Origin: Priapulus caudatus
Taxonomy: Eukaryota > Priapulida > Priapulimorpha > Priapulimorphida > Priapulidae
Direction of reading: 5' to 3'
Length of the DNA: 51,171 nucleotides
Assembly (NCBI RefSeq): GCF_000485595.1
Contig: NW_014577065.1
Location: 433,780-484,950 of the forward strand
The position numbers and the translations under genes are program-made. Of this stretch, positions 1 to 12,190 are shown piece after piece. The notes under the pieces were generated by a model, which saw nothing but the letters and a program-made list of their open reading frames with translations, ran no database searches and was not told where the DNA came from. The stretch's first letter is position 1. Every line of letters starts with the position of its first letter.

Positions 1-248
1 CAGGACTAACGGCTATGGGGCATTTACTAGTCCTTCTGTTTTTTTCTAACTAACTGACTAGCGTTAGTGTCGAACCCTGCTTTATTGAAAGGACCATGAA
101 ATGTGCTTTCCACTGACGTGCGAAGAGTAAGTGTCTGATAACCTTTTGACCCTCAAGAGGAGGGTTAAACATGGATTCCTGAACTGCCTCAATGATGTCA
201 CAGTGTTCTCATATTCATGGCACATCCATAATAGAGAAAACTCATAAG

Positions 249-318
249 CCTTGATAGCCTAATGGCTACAGCACAGGATTACGGCTCAAAGGTCCTTGGA
301 TCGAATCTCATCAGATTT
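249..318 (+). repeat. Degenerate tRNA-like segment (possible SINE head)
   Basis: The segment has a block resembling an A box (TAGCCTAATGG) and, about 45 bases on, one resembling a B box (GGATCGAATCT). An ACG triplet sits where a tRNA-Arg anticodon would fall, and a run of T follows, as at a pol III terminator. The acceptor and T stems do not pair properly, so this is not a working tRNA. It is more likely a tRNA pseudogene or the head of a SINE; no second copy was seen in the window. Confidence 0.3.
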
Positions 319-780
319 TTTATTATTTACCTGTTTTCTGTATTTTTCTATCTTTATCCATTTAACAATTTTTTTCCAATTAATGCAAATATTTACATGA
401 TTAATTTAACAATTTCATAACAACAAATAATTTTTACAATTGAATTTTTTTTTTTAATAGGGTTAGGGTTAGGGTCACAATGCACCATAAAACAGGAGTT
501 TCAGGCACGCGATTTGTATCAACCAATGGGATTTGGGAGGTATACAGAATGCAGAAGGTTGCTAAAATGATGTGTACGCAACTGCGTATCTGCATATCTG
601 CGCCTAACAAAGATGTCACTACGCACAACTTAAATGTTACGTTAGCATAAGACCTCAGATGAGCCCAGACGCTCTGCGGCTCTTGTTTATAACAGCAGGA
701 CTTTTTTTGAAGTTTGTTGATGTTAAATGGTCACAGATAAGTCACAGAAAGTACTAACAGTAGCAATTCTACTTACCTTG

Positions 781-1333
781 GTCAATTCTAAACACAGCTG
801 TTCTATCATTGCGAAATTTATAAAAGTGCTAATATCTCTGTTGTTAGAAATGCCGAAGTTGCTGATTTTTCAAACGCTATTTCTCGAAACTCGTACCTAT
901 ACTGTTACTATACATTGAAAAAGAACATTTGTTTTATTCTAATGCCTGTAACTAACAGTAATAAGGTTATGCTTAATATGTATACCATGGATGATGGACA
1001 CACGTATTACTATCAGCTCAAAGCTATTGCCATGTTTCTCCCAGATATAATGGCTTTAATAGAAATAGGCAATTAATGATACTGTTAGGGTTGGGAGGTG
1101 ATTTTTAGTCAAAATTTCAATAGCCACTTTATTTGATAGATCACACCCATGGGCAGCTATGTATACGTAGAAATTATGTATACATGTAGCCTCCCAAACA
1201 GTTCCAAATCGCCGCATTAGTCGATTCTTAACACAGGTGTTCAATCATGGGAAATTTAGAAAGGTGCTAATATCTCCATTGTTAGAAATGCTGAAGTTGC
1301 TGATTTTTCAAACGCTATTTCTCGAAACTCACA
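781..1333. repeat. Two direct copies of a 113-bp dispersed repeat
   Basis: Copies lie at 781-893 and 1220-1333 on the same strand. The best-matching 68 bases (about 826-893 and 1264-1331) differ at only 4 positions by eye. They end in a shared block reading AACGCTATTTCTCGAAACTC. No coding frame is conserved between the copies. This is probably two fragments of one unidentified interspersed element or an old local duplication. Confidence 0.7.
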
Positions 1334-1390
1334 CCTCCGATTCCAAAATTTGTTGTTCCGTTTCAGTGCTAACATATTAAAGGAAAAAAT

Positions 1391-1535
1391 GGTCCCTGGA
1401 ATTTTTATGAAATATATTTTAGGAGTTATGGCTCTTTGTTTACGAAATTGTTGTGTTTTCAAAATCATTACAAATTTTCGTGCATCTTTTCAACTTATTT
1501 AATAAACTAAAGCATTTAATAAAATTCCAGGGACC
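1391..1535. repeat. 15-bp perfect inverted repeat
   Basis: GGTCCCTGGAATTTT at 1391-1405 is the exact reverse complement of 1521-1535, with about 115 bases between the arms. A-rich and T-rich runs just outside the arms extend the pairing. It directly follows the second copy of the 113-bp repeat, so it may be part of the same element. Function is unknown. Confidence 0.6.
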
Positions 1536-2126
1536 CTTTTTTAGTTCATATTATGAATAACTTATGGTTTAAAGTTTAGGTCCCAACTCTGCTGTTTCTG
1601 AGAAATGAGAAAAAAACATATTTTTACATAAATTCAAATTTTTCCCATCACTTAATTAGCGATGATTTTGTTTTGATTATTTCCGTGGAGAGCGTAGAGA
1701 GACATCTCTCTTATGTAATAGATATTAGTTTGATTGAATTTGATGAGCAGTTATGTTGCAATGCCGTTTACAGAGGTACCTGTCCATAACCCTGACAGTA
1801 TCAATGTGATTATCCTCAAGAACTAAAAAATCTCTTGCATCATTTTGGACATCATTTAACCCTCTTAAAAACTTACTTGTAACCCCCAGTTTAACAAATA
1901 CTAAACTAGACAATAAAGTCAAGGTAATCACAAAATGTTGACTCTTCTTCCAGTTTTATCCATGTAAATAGTGCTATGTTAGTACCTAGGGGTGTGTCTA
2001 AAGGTACCAGAGTAGCTTGTGAATAGGGCAGCTGTTGAAGTGTCTCTTAACACTAACACACATGTGTATTAAAACATCAGAATTGCACAAAGTATCCTTT
2101 GCTATTGTCAGCAGGTCAGTGTCATC

Positions 2127-5100
2127 ATGAGTAGCAGCCAACAACAAGAGTATTGGCTCATTTCTGCACCAGGAGAAAAAACATGTCAGCAGACATGGGA
2201 TAACATGAATAATGTTACGGCGAAACAGAGCAATTTGTCATTGAATTTTAAGTTCCACATTCCGGATTTAAAGGTAAACTGTTAAAAAATGTTCGTGTGC
2301 TATAGCTTGCTTAATTATCTGTTTATATTCACAGACAATGAAGTTTATGTAACGTATAGTTGGATTTTTCGTTGAACTAAAAAATTCCAAAAAGTTGTCG
2401 TATCCTACTTTGGGTATCGATTAGATTTACGCATTGGATTTGAAATATAGTTTTAAATTTCTTTCCTGCATAACTGAGCTCAAAGGGACTGCGGGCACCT
2501 TGTGTTGTTTAAAGTGTGGTGTGGAGATAACCGTGTGCTAGCAAGTAAATAAAATATTACACTAATGCAGCAGTTGTTACTCAATCACAAGCTGACGTGT
2601 TCAGGATTTGAGTTGCATCTAGAGGATAAAGTTGGTGCCTCCTATCATCTTGAATCTTTAAGCCAAAATAATGGTTGATGTGATAATAAAATAAAGTCGT
2701 TGTCCTTTCCAATTTAGGTTGGAACGTTGGATCAACTTGTTGGGTTATCGGATGACCTTACGAAGTTGGATAGCTACGTCGAGGCGTAAGAATAGTTGCT
2801 CCTGCAAAGTTTCCTCGCAAACTAAAAGTAGTATATTTGAAACTCTAGTTTTAAGTCTCGTAAAAGTTATATTTGCTATAGTATTTTATAAAATAATTAG
2901 ATGTGGAAATATGAGATGAGGTGAGTATGGCATAAGCATGCAAATGCTTGATACATGAGTTAGTAGTGTTCTAAACAATTATTGTAAAATATTGTAATTT
3001 AGTTAGTATTGTTACAGCAATCTTAGTGTAATTTTTTTTAAACTTTAATGATATCATTGCTTAATTTTGGCCAATTATCTTTTAGGATTGCGCACAAGAT
3101 TGCCCAGTATTTAGGAGATGTGCTGGAAGACCAGAGAGACAAACTGGCAGAGAACCTCTTGGCTAATGGAGGTAATTTTTCCCAAGTGAAAATATCGTTT
3201 TTGGAAATTTAATTCAATATGTCAGATAATGGAGTAGTTTATTAGTTTGTCACCTAACCGTGTAATTATTGGTATTATTAGCATGCTTGGCATAACTTAC
3301 AAAGAAAGTTATTAGCACGCAGAGTAAATTAGAAGCAAGAGTAAATTAGTTTCGACTGCAATACGTTTAGTTAGGCTAAAGTTGTTTATGTATTTTAATT
3401 TTCGGAGGTAGCAAAGTTCCTGTTTATTTAAAATCTACATTAATACCTCATCTTAATTTGTTTTTAATATAATAAAGTTGCTATGGGTTGTACGTTCATG
3501 CTTTGTATTTTTTCCGGTTAAATTTTTTATGCTCATGATATAATTATATACTATTAGTATTATATAAATATGAAATAATATGGTATGGATATTGTCTTAG
3601 AATACAAATAGGAGTTGTGATATTCATGTTGTTACTAAAACAAATATTTTACAGTGGACTTGGCAACATACTTGACAAGATTCCAGTGGGATATGGCTAA
3701 ATACCCAATCAAGCAATCTCTTCAAAACATACACGAGATTATAACTAAGGTGAGTATTTTATATCACAGAGTATATTCTTCTTTATCATGGCACGCCTAT
3801 GTATAATTGACATTTAGTTAGTTAATTATCCCTCGTAGGTGCCTAGATGGCATGTAAGGCAGTAATAGACATTTATGTACAAATAATGCACAATGTAAAT
3901 TAAAAATAATACGATGCACCAAGTATATATTTATAAAGCTAAACTTTATATTAATATTTAAAAAAACCATGAAGAAGTTTATTGAAAAACAGAAAATAGA
4001 ATTTTGCACGTGCTATATTAGTGTCTTTTTATTCTGGTCCCATGAAACAAGTCAAATTTCACATTTTCTTCACATGTGCACCAATGACGAATTGTAATGA
4101 CAGCAAGTTGGACAGATTGATGCAGACCTAAAAACGAAGTCTACTGCGTATAACAACTTAAAAGGCAACTTACAATCATTGGCAAAGAAGTCGAGGTATG
4201 TAAGAGATTTTTTTTTAAATGGTTCATATCACATTTATTTGCTATAGCCAATAATATTTAATTTTAAATTGGTACTTTTTAAATGTGTTCTTATGTAATC
4301 TTGGTGGTTAGTAATAGATTCGTGGTATTAAATGTCTATTGTAATAATATTTTTGGAGAGCTTGTTGGAGATGTTGTGATTGTGTGATTAACATAATAAC
4401 ATATGGTTTTTGTTATATCTAGTGGAAGCCTCCTGACTAGAAATCTTGGGGATATAGTGAAGAAGGAGCATTTCGTACTTGAGTCGGAATACCTGACAAC
4501 GCTGCTGGTCGTTGTGCCAAGGTGAATTTATAACAACATACTTAACAGCTGTTCAATACTATCCAGAGGTCGAAATTAGCGGTATCCTGATATCCGCGGG
4601 ATGGTAGATTCTTGTGTTGGATACCAGATTTCAATGCTTGGTATCCCGCCGGGATAGTAAAAAAAAAATCGCCAAAATCGGGATAGTAGTTGTTGAGCAT
4701 ATTTGCAAGCGTAAGCGTAGCCGATGTTTATCATAAATGTGATGTGTATACATTGTATCAAGCGAACCAGACAATGCGTCTACACAATACGTGTGCAGTG
4801 TACTTGTCTGTGCATATCTGTGAATCTGTTTTCATGTTTTTATATAATAATTACATTACAGGTACATATTAATAATTTTCAAATGCTATTAGCTGCGTTC
4901 ACACGAGATTCACGGCCTCGCTGGTTCCGTACTTATCTGGTGCTGAATTCGGCTGAAATACCGTGCTAACACAACCCGGAGCGTTCACACGAGAATCGAA
5001 AGCTTAGCTGGCTAGGTATAATATAGACTGGTACCCGGTCGACAGTTCCACACGCTACACTAACGTCGTGTAGCGAACGGGTACCAGTCTAGGTAAGCGC

Positions 5101-8100
5101 ACTACAGTAAGAGGCCTCAAATTGCGTTCACACGACAGACAATACGCAGCCAGCGTGGTGCCGAATGTTTCAGCGCGGTATGTGATTCCGCGCTGAATAA
5201 GCCTCGTATTTCAGCACGGTACTTGCTAAGCCGCGTATAAGTCTTGAATATTTTTACCGTGTGAACGCTCAGTACGGAACTGACATCCTCGTGTGAACGC
5301 AGCTATAATTGCTTATTTCAAGATTTTGGATACCAACATTGTTGAAATTACTATCCAAAAAATGGGATACCAGATCTTTGAGGGGGATACCAGATTTCAA
5401 TACCTGGTATCCCGAATGGATACCATAATAAAAATCCAATTTCTACCCCTGCTATCATAGTATGTTCTTCTATGCTAAATTGCACTATAACATTATTAGA
5501 AAAATCGATGAATGCAAATTTCATTTTACTTTTCAGCCAACTGAAACCGGATTGGCTTGGCAAGTATGAAACACTTGCTGATATGGTGGTGCCAAGAAGC
5601 AGTCGGTATGTATGAATACGATCTGTTGCTGTTGGTTTGTAATTATATTCACGATTCTGTATAGGTTATTGTGTATAATCATGTATGTACGCATGTGTCT
5701 GCGCATGCGTGTGTGTGTGCATGCATGCATGTATGTGATAAACAGACAGGTTCATTCATGTGAGAAAGGCACAGTGCACATTGCCATTTATAATTTAGTC
5801 CATATATTTTGTTTTTATGATTTTCTTGGTCTGATAACAGTAAGACTTAATTATGTTAAGAAAGCTAGACCTGAAAAGCAATGACAGATATATATATATA
5901 CAGATGATGTTAAAAGTGATTTTACTTCTTGAGTAAATATAACAAGTCAATGTTTGTTACCTCCTTACGGTGCAAAGTATATACTCGATTGTTGTAGTGT
6001 ATAGACTTCACAGAGTGTAGTGAATACACTATGGTATTAATTGTAGTTATTGATGTGTGGCTTGCATACATTCAGCTTGATCCTAGAGGACCCTGATCAC
6101 AGCCTGTTCTCAGTCACCATGTTCAACAAGGTCGTAGATGAGTACAAGCTTCATTGCAGGGAAAACAGGTGCGTATGAGCTTAGTAGGCAAGCAAGAGCT
6201 CAGAGTGCGTAGTCCTATTCTAGATTCATGTCAAAAGAACACTGGCTATGTTCTATAAATTGGTAAATTATGTACATTTTTGGTTCAGCCGATCGACCAC
6301 ATAGATTGCTGTTCTGTTGGTTAGGATAAACATCTTGGCCAGACTTGATCTGGTAGAGATATGCTTCAAATGTTGAGGTAGGCACTGTTTTTTTTAGGTT
6401 TGTGGTGCGTGAATTTGTCTACAATGAAGAGGCTCTGGCTGCCAGCAAGAATGAGATCACCAAGCTGAACATGGACAAGAAAAAGCAGTTCGTAAGTGCA
6501 CAGTTAACTGGGGTGTGATTTAATTCATCATAAATTCGTTAATATGTCTTGTGTCATCTAACACAATATCAGGGTTAGAATTTAATTTTTGAAACAACTC
6601 ACATTTTTTCACGAGTGGATTGATAATTTACTCACAAAATCAGAACCCTACTCGCACTTTTCAAATTTACTAACTCTAAGGCACTTTTAGAATAATCGTT
6701 GTCCCACATTTCAGCCAACCAAGCGATAATTTCAAACAACATATTTCACGTTAGTATGTTGAGGTGGTTGGAAGGTTAAGCAACCTGAATAACACAGATA
6801 TTTTTATTAAGTTCACCGCACCAACACTTGATAAGTCGGCTGTTTGGGTGTAATTTGGTCATCCTGTATAAGAAAATGAAGGCGTTAGGCAAAAGTCATC
6901 TGCAAGTTGTGCCATATTGTGATGAACCACACCATAGCATGGTAGTTTCTCTTGGAAGTATAATATATGTGAAATGGGTATCATGATACAGATCATATTG
7001 TGAACCACCCATATCAATCCACAACTAGTTTAAGTGTTACTGCCGTGTAACATTGCCATACATTGCACTTATGTATAGTAATTTTTAATGATTTTGGAGT
7101 AACTCTAACATTTCTAATGAATGACATTCAAAATGTTGTCTAGGCAACACTTTCTAAAAAACGGCATGTTCTCGCAGCAAAATGCATAGATATATCTACT
7201 GTAAGCTCGTCCATGTTGTAAAATTTTACTACAACTTATTTGTATTGCTAGTTTTACAATAAAATTTAAATAGAAGTTACGAACGTAGCACCACACGATG
7301 TTTACAGTGTTTACACATCCGGTACACAGCCGAGCAAACGTTGTGCTGCATTAACAGTTATTTTCTGTGATAACACATGTTATCCTTTATTGTTAGACAT
7401 GTTAGATGTTTACTCAGTACGAAATTGTGAAATTTGTTTAAATCATATATGTTATCTACATTACTTGTGAACTCAGGAAACAAATATTATAGTTTTCGTT
7501 CCAGGAACTATTTGTGCTAGCGTAGGCCTACTGTTGGCTCTTCACTCAAAAACAACTTGTGTATCTATATGCCGAAACAGCGTCCGACGCGGTTTCGAGA
7601 ATCCCAATGTTTGGAGCACATTTCTGGCTCAATAAGAACATTTCGTGATGTTTGCATACTGCAAGTATGCTCACAGTAGGTGTATGTAGGCTTTTTGTTG
7701 CGAGGTTTATCCACTTTAAGTCAATATATAGAGCAAGGCCCTGGTACTATTGAGCTTGTTTTACTAATAATCACTAGTAAAGTTGAAAAACAGTGGCTTT
7801 TTATGTGGCAGTCAGCAGGTCAACACATGACATTTTAAGCTCTGTGATGGACTGCAGGGTGGGCTGCATGAATTCTGCACATGCTGTCCTTTGTTGAGGG
7901 GGTAATTGTATTTTGTGAGTGTGTGAGTGCTAATGTCAAACCGTGATTATGATGGCCCTGCAAACGTACATAGCAAAAATAAACAATATAACGTCTCGTG
8001 TATTTTCTTATCTTTCATTACAGGGTCCACTAGTGCGCTGGCTAAAGGTAAACTTCAGTGAAGCCTTTACTGCCTGGATACATGTGAAGGCACTGAGAGT

Positions 8101-8816
8101 CTTCACAGAGTCTGTCCTGAGGTACATACATGTCGAAGATATGAGTTAGTGGGGAAGCTATTGATATGCAATTGTTGAATTTGCAAAAGTGCATCTCCTT
8201 GCTTGTGCTAATGCTGTGAAGCAGAAAGCCGTATAGCTACTGTGTATGTAACCTCAACCTGAGGTGAATGCTCTGGTGATGCAGGTACGGTCTTCCTGTG
8301 AACTTCCAAGCGATGCTGCTGCTGCCGTACAAGAAATCAACCCGCAAGCTGAGGGATGTGTTAAATCAACTGTATGCACATCTTGACAACAGTTCTATGG
8401 GCTCTGGATCAGCCGACGTGAGTTTTAACAATATTAAAACAATTGTTCCCTAGAATTTAACTGACTAGCTAAGCGAGTTGTCATTTGTATCTTTACGTAC
8501 TCATCACAGATGGGGTTTAAGGCTAAATTTTTAGCAATAAAGATTGATTGATTGATAAATCAAGTGATTGATTGGAATTAAGTGGTCCTCAGAGTGCAGA
8601 TACGCCTCATTCTGTGGATGACATGATTTTATATTGTTCTTGGCATGATGATCAACATTTGTGCAGACAATAAGCTTTTGACGTTGATCCTGATATGGTT
8701 TTCATTGTATTACTTCACAGATGGTGGATATTCCTGGTCTTGGCTTCAGTTACTCGGAGTATTTCCCATATGTCTACTATACCATGAAATTGGACTTCAT
8801 TGAGGCAAAGAAGTAG
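2127..8816 (+). CDS. ATP6V1C1: V-type proton ATPase subunit C (V1 sector)
   Basis: Subunit C is part of the peripheral stalk of the V1 sector. It bridges V1 to the membrane Vo sector and is released and rebound when the pump is regulated. Twelve exons join in frame: 2127-2273, 2718-2785, 3086-3171, 3655-3749, 4104-4195, 4423-4521, 5537-5605, 6076-6168, 6398-6491, 8024-8121, 8285-8417 and 8721-8816. All introns are GT-AG and phases agree. The product is 389 residues (human about 382). Family signatures include [17 protein letters not shown] near the N-terminus, [40 protein letters not shown] and the C-terminal YFPYVYY-like stretch. The start is the first ATG, with SSSQQQ before the conserved EYWLIS. 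Intron 6 (4522-5536) carries nested transposons; intron 9 is 1.5 kb. Vertebrate C1 and C2 are paralogues, so the C1 symbol only marks the family. Confidence 0.95.
4564..5451. mobile_element. hAT-like nonautonomous element in ATP6V1C intron 6
   Basis: The left end reads CAGAGGTCGAAATT and the right end, reverse-complemented, CAGGGGTAGAAATT. This is the CAGRGGT type of end found in hAT elements. Both arms also share a block around GGATACCAGATTTCAAT (left about 4619-4651, right about 5388-5413). CTATC lies immediately outside both ends; that is shorter than the 8-bp duplication expected for hAT, so the target site is uncertain or decayed. No transposase is present. A second palindromic element is inserted at 4891-5304. 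Confidence 0.55.
4891..5304. mobile_element. Palindromic MITE nested in the hAT-like element
   Basis: The ends are a perfect 17-bp inverted repeat, AGCTGCGTTCACACGAG, at 4891-4907 and 5288-5304. Derivatives of the GCGTTCACACGA motif recur inside (about 4980 and 5127). A second, inner palindrome sits in the middle: AGACTGGTACCCG near 5024 pairs with its complement near 5085. The target duplication could not be fixed. No open frame is present, so it was mobilised in trans. Confidence 0.7.
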
Positions 8817-11417
8817 TGAAGGCAGCTGTAATATACCATCACAGTGCAAAACATCATTCTGCCCATTGGGTGTCTGCGTGTTTACCAGTGTGTGACCGTT
8901 CACATTAACAATGCGAATTTTTTTAACTGTCAGCCACAGTGACACAACATCAATAACAACAATAACAGCAACATGATAATCACAACAGCAACAGAGCCAA
9001 TTAGACGGTTTGATTATGGATCAACATTTGACATATGCAGTCAATTTTGAAGAAGTTTAATTTTCCACCAAGTGACTAGGCAACTGTGCTGTTTTTTAAT
9101 AACACAGAACATCTGATTATAGGGTGTGTAACACCACTGGCACTATAAAATCTGCAGTGATGTATTATCCTGCCTGATGCACCCTACTCATCTCAGCTTG
9201 TTGACTCACTGACATAAGTATGTAATATCCCTTGTGGATAGCACATGAAAGCCCCCACTTGCACAAATGGCCAGCTCACACGTTTGAGTACATTTCAATA
9301 TTACAGTACTGGAATTTACAGGACACTGCTTTAATAGCTACTTATATTATGTAATGTAATGGGTGCATACAAATTTTGCTGCAAAAAAAGCTGCACAAAT
9401 GTTGGTAGCGCAACAGCTCGCACCCTTGCTAATATATTATGCATTTGTGGATCGTGCTACTACACTGAGGCACACACAGACAGCTACAGTGAGATCAAGT
9501 GGGTCAGCAAATAAAATTATGCAAAGAGAAATCCGTACTGATTTGTCCTTAACAGCCCTAGAGAAGGGTCTCATAATAAAACCAAATTTTTCCATAAATA
9601 GAGCAGCTAGTGACGAATGGATCAGATGCTTGCTGTTTGCAGTCGGCCTACCTTCACATCAGTCTGATTACAGGTAATAGTCAGCATATCGTCTGAGGAG
9701 CAATGCAGACAAGGTCATAGCTTGCTGCAGTTTTTACACAATGCCAGTGTGTAACAGATGTCAGGTGTGTAAGATTATAAATGGGGAGTGGTGATTCTAA
9801 CTTAAAAAAAATTAGCAGTGACATATGTCATTCTTAATCATGATTGATAACACTAATAGTCAGTTTTTTTGCAAAAACTAGACATTGCCAGAAAGCAAAT
9901 TAAGCATGGTGCTGACTCAAAAGATGCAGTAATATATACATACCCGTGTGGGTTTATGTTCAAACCTAAATGATGTGCGCAGGTGGTGAATTTAGGATTT
10001 AATAGTATATATCTTGTTGTTCAGTTAATGTGTATGGCAAGAAGACTTGTGGTAAGTATCAAGAGCGATAAACAGATTTGTTTCAATGAAAATATAGTGA
10101 CATATAACGTGGTCTTTTAAGAAAGTAGACATTAATTTTGGAGCCTGAATGATACACTATTATGATATGTTTCCCACAGGAAGTATCATGTATGCTGACT
10201 GAGGTGTATGAGAAACTGCAAGTTATCGAATTTTTAAGTAATTATCAAGAATTTGAAAACGACCATGTAATGTGATATAGTTGTAATACTATTCATCTTA
10301 AAATGTATGTGATAGATTGTTGATCACCAGTGTAAATTCAACCTCCTTAGAGATAGTCTTCTGCTTGCCAGAGGTTATCCCAAACAAGGCTGCCATTTTG
10401 ATCAGCAGAAGTTGAATTTTAAGGCTATTTCTCTGGTTACTTTTGAACGCTGACATCTGTTCAGTGTGAAGTATGTAGATTGTAGGCCTAGCGAATGATC
10501 AAATGTAGAGGGATCAGATTTAGAAGGTATGTGCATCTGATCAGGTGATCTGATGCACAGTGTTGTTCTGTACAGTCTATCAGTGAACGATTTTGGTGGT
10601 TTGCGTATAGCGCATAGATTTCTCTGTATACAAACAATCCCACAGAAACATGTGGGTATTAAAAGGTAATACAGCTGCTTAGCTGTAATATTTCGAGGTA
10701 AAAATGTAAATGAAATTACGCTTCTGAACGACCTTGATACAACCTCCCCGGGGTGGAGGTGTATGTCTCCTAATATTAACAAATCAATTTCGGCCCTGTG
10801 CATAAGAGAACCTTCGAGACCTTTGAGCTGACCTTCGACCTTGGAGACCGAACTTTCGAGAACCGTCGAGACCTGCTCAGAGACGTCTCAACTCAGTATA
10901 TAGTTTGAGCTATCAGCTCATGCGTGCACATAGTTGACGAGTACAAATTTAGTGGATGTGAATATACAGCAACTTTGCAAGAAATTGTAAATTGTTGCTT
11001 GAAGGTGTATATGTTTATTTGATTATTATGTAGTTGTTAATATGTGGTGTATGTTTTACGTTTAACAGAAATATATGTTAAATTACTAGACTAAAGCCAT
11101 GTATGCCTATCACTGCTATTTATAGTGCAAAATAAAACCACAATACAGTGATCCATACAATTGCAATAATACAATGTCATGTGCTATAGCCTATAATGTT
11201 TAGACACTCCTCTTCCTCCGAGTTACCTTACTCTTCTCTTAAAACAGTTACTATTATAACAGTGAGCCAACTGGTTCCTAGTTTAAGATCACACATACTT
11301 CAATAGTACACTATCTACTTGTCAGTCCCAGACTACTGGGTATTGCAGCTAGTAATACACAGGAATTGTAACGATCACTGTTCTTTCCAGTACAAGCTCA
11401 CGTATACTGTAACTATA
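8817..11417. other. Noncoding DNA between ATP6V1C and DNAAF1
   Basis: The left part is probably the 3' UTR of the V-ATPase gene; an AATAAA lies at 9510-9515. Two longer open frames exist, 104 codons on + (9363-9677) and 133 codons on - (10402-10803). Neither resembles a family I know, neither has a supported splice context, and both look like chance frames. A cytosine/guanine-richer patch at 10800-10900 repeats CGAGACC-like motifs. Nothing else is recognised. Confidence 0.5.
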
Positions 11418-11668
11418 GCTGATAGGGTCTATGTCCCCCAGGGTACTATCGGAGGGTACCCTGGGTACGTGTTGATTATCATCGGAACGTACGCCTGGTA
11501 CTATATCTAATATGCCGGACCGGTACTCGCCTACTCCACTAACGAGTCTAGGGAGTTGCTACGCCTACTCCCTAACCCTAACCATATCAGATAGTTACCA
11601 AGGGTACGTTCCGATATATCGACCGTACCCAGGGTACCCTCCGATAGTACGCTGGGGACATATGAGGC
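11418..11668. mobile_element. TTAGGG-family MITE, copy 1
   Basis: The element starts GCTGATAGGGTCTATGTC and ends with a worn inverted copy (GGGGACATATGAGGC). It is flanked by a perfect 9-bp target duplication, GTAACTATA, at 11409-11417 and 11669-11677. Inside are GGGTAC-rich sub-palindromes, a short CCCTAACCCTAACC tract (about 11571-11584) and the block ATATCAGATAGTTACC shared with copy 3. Copy 2 (13117-13403) is a longer relative in the opposite orientation. There is no coding capacity. The 9-bp duplication would fit a Mutator-like source, but that is inference. Confidence 0.85.
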
Positions 11669-12190
11669 GTAACTATACGCAATTAAGCTTGTTGCCTGTT
11701 CATACAAGGTCACACGTACGGAAATGTAATACCGAACAGTGTACTCAATCAACTTCCTCCCGCAATTCAAGCTGGCTATCAGATGGTAGTAGGTTTGGCT
11801 TCCTTACACTAAGCTAGCATTTCATCTTGTTCACCATGCGCCGGTCAGAACCAACACTGTCCACCGCTCTTTATCCGCTGCATCACCATCTGACCGCGTT
11901 AGTAACTCCTGAAGAAGCATCAATGATTCAACATTCCCCCATGCCGTATATGCTGACTGCTGCGTGTGAGCGCTTCTTCTCACAAATGTCTCCATGTAGT
12001 GGACGGTGTACGCCTTATTATTTACAGGAGGACAGACGGCCTTGAGGATGTATTTCCTCGATCAGCAACACGGCGAATCTGCTGACTCTTGCTGCCGCAT
12101 ATCCTTCCTACAGGGTGTGCCAGCTGAAAGCAATTCCTATCTTGTTATCAAGAGATGTGGCTGGTTCCTTTTGAATGGAAGATCATTCGA
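11669..12190. other. Noncoding stretch downstream of the DNAAF1 stop
   Basis: This should hold the 3' UTR of DNAAF1 if the proposed last exon is right. Base composition is more GC-rich than the neighbourhood, and frames of 60-100 codons are open on + (11827-12045, 12006-12290). I recognise no protein in them and see no canonical AATAAA on the minus strand close to the stop, only AATAAT near 12015. Confidence 0.4.

Larger units (their letters stand above)
1..2126. other. Noncoding DNA upstream of the V-ATPase C gene
   Basis: No exon could be supported here on either strand. The open frames are short, AT-rich and unlike any family I know. The stretch holds a tRNA-like segment near 249-318, a short TTAGGG tract at about 461-474, two copies of a 113-bp repeat (781-893 and 1220-1333) and a 15-bp perfect inverted repeat (1391-1405 with 1521-1535). 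The promoter and 5' UTR of the gene starting at 2127 must lie in its right part, but I see no clear TATA box or initiator. Confidence 0.6.

Noticed and set aside
249-318. Functional tRNA-Arg(ACG)
   Set aside because: Acceptor, anticodon and T stems have several mismatches.
9363-9677. 104-codon plus-strand frame after ATP6V1C
   Set aside because: No recognisable domain; likely chance frame in the 3' UTR or beyond.
10402-10803. 133-codon minus-strand frame
   Set aside because: Longest unexplained frame, but composition and lack of motifs give no support for a gene.
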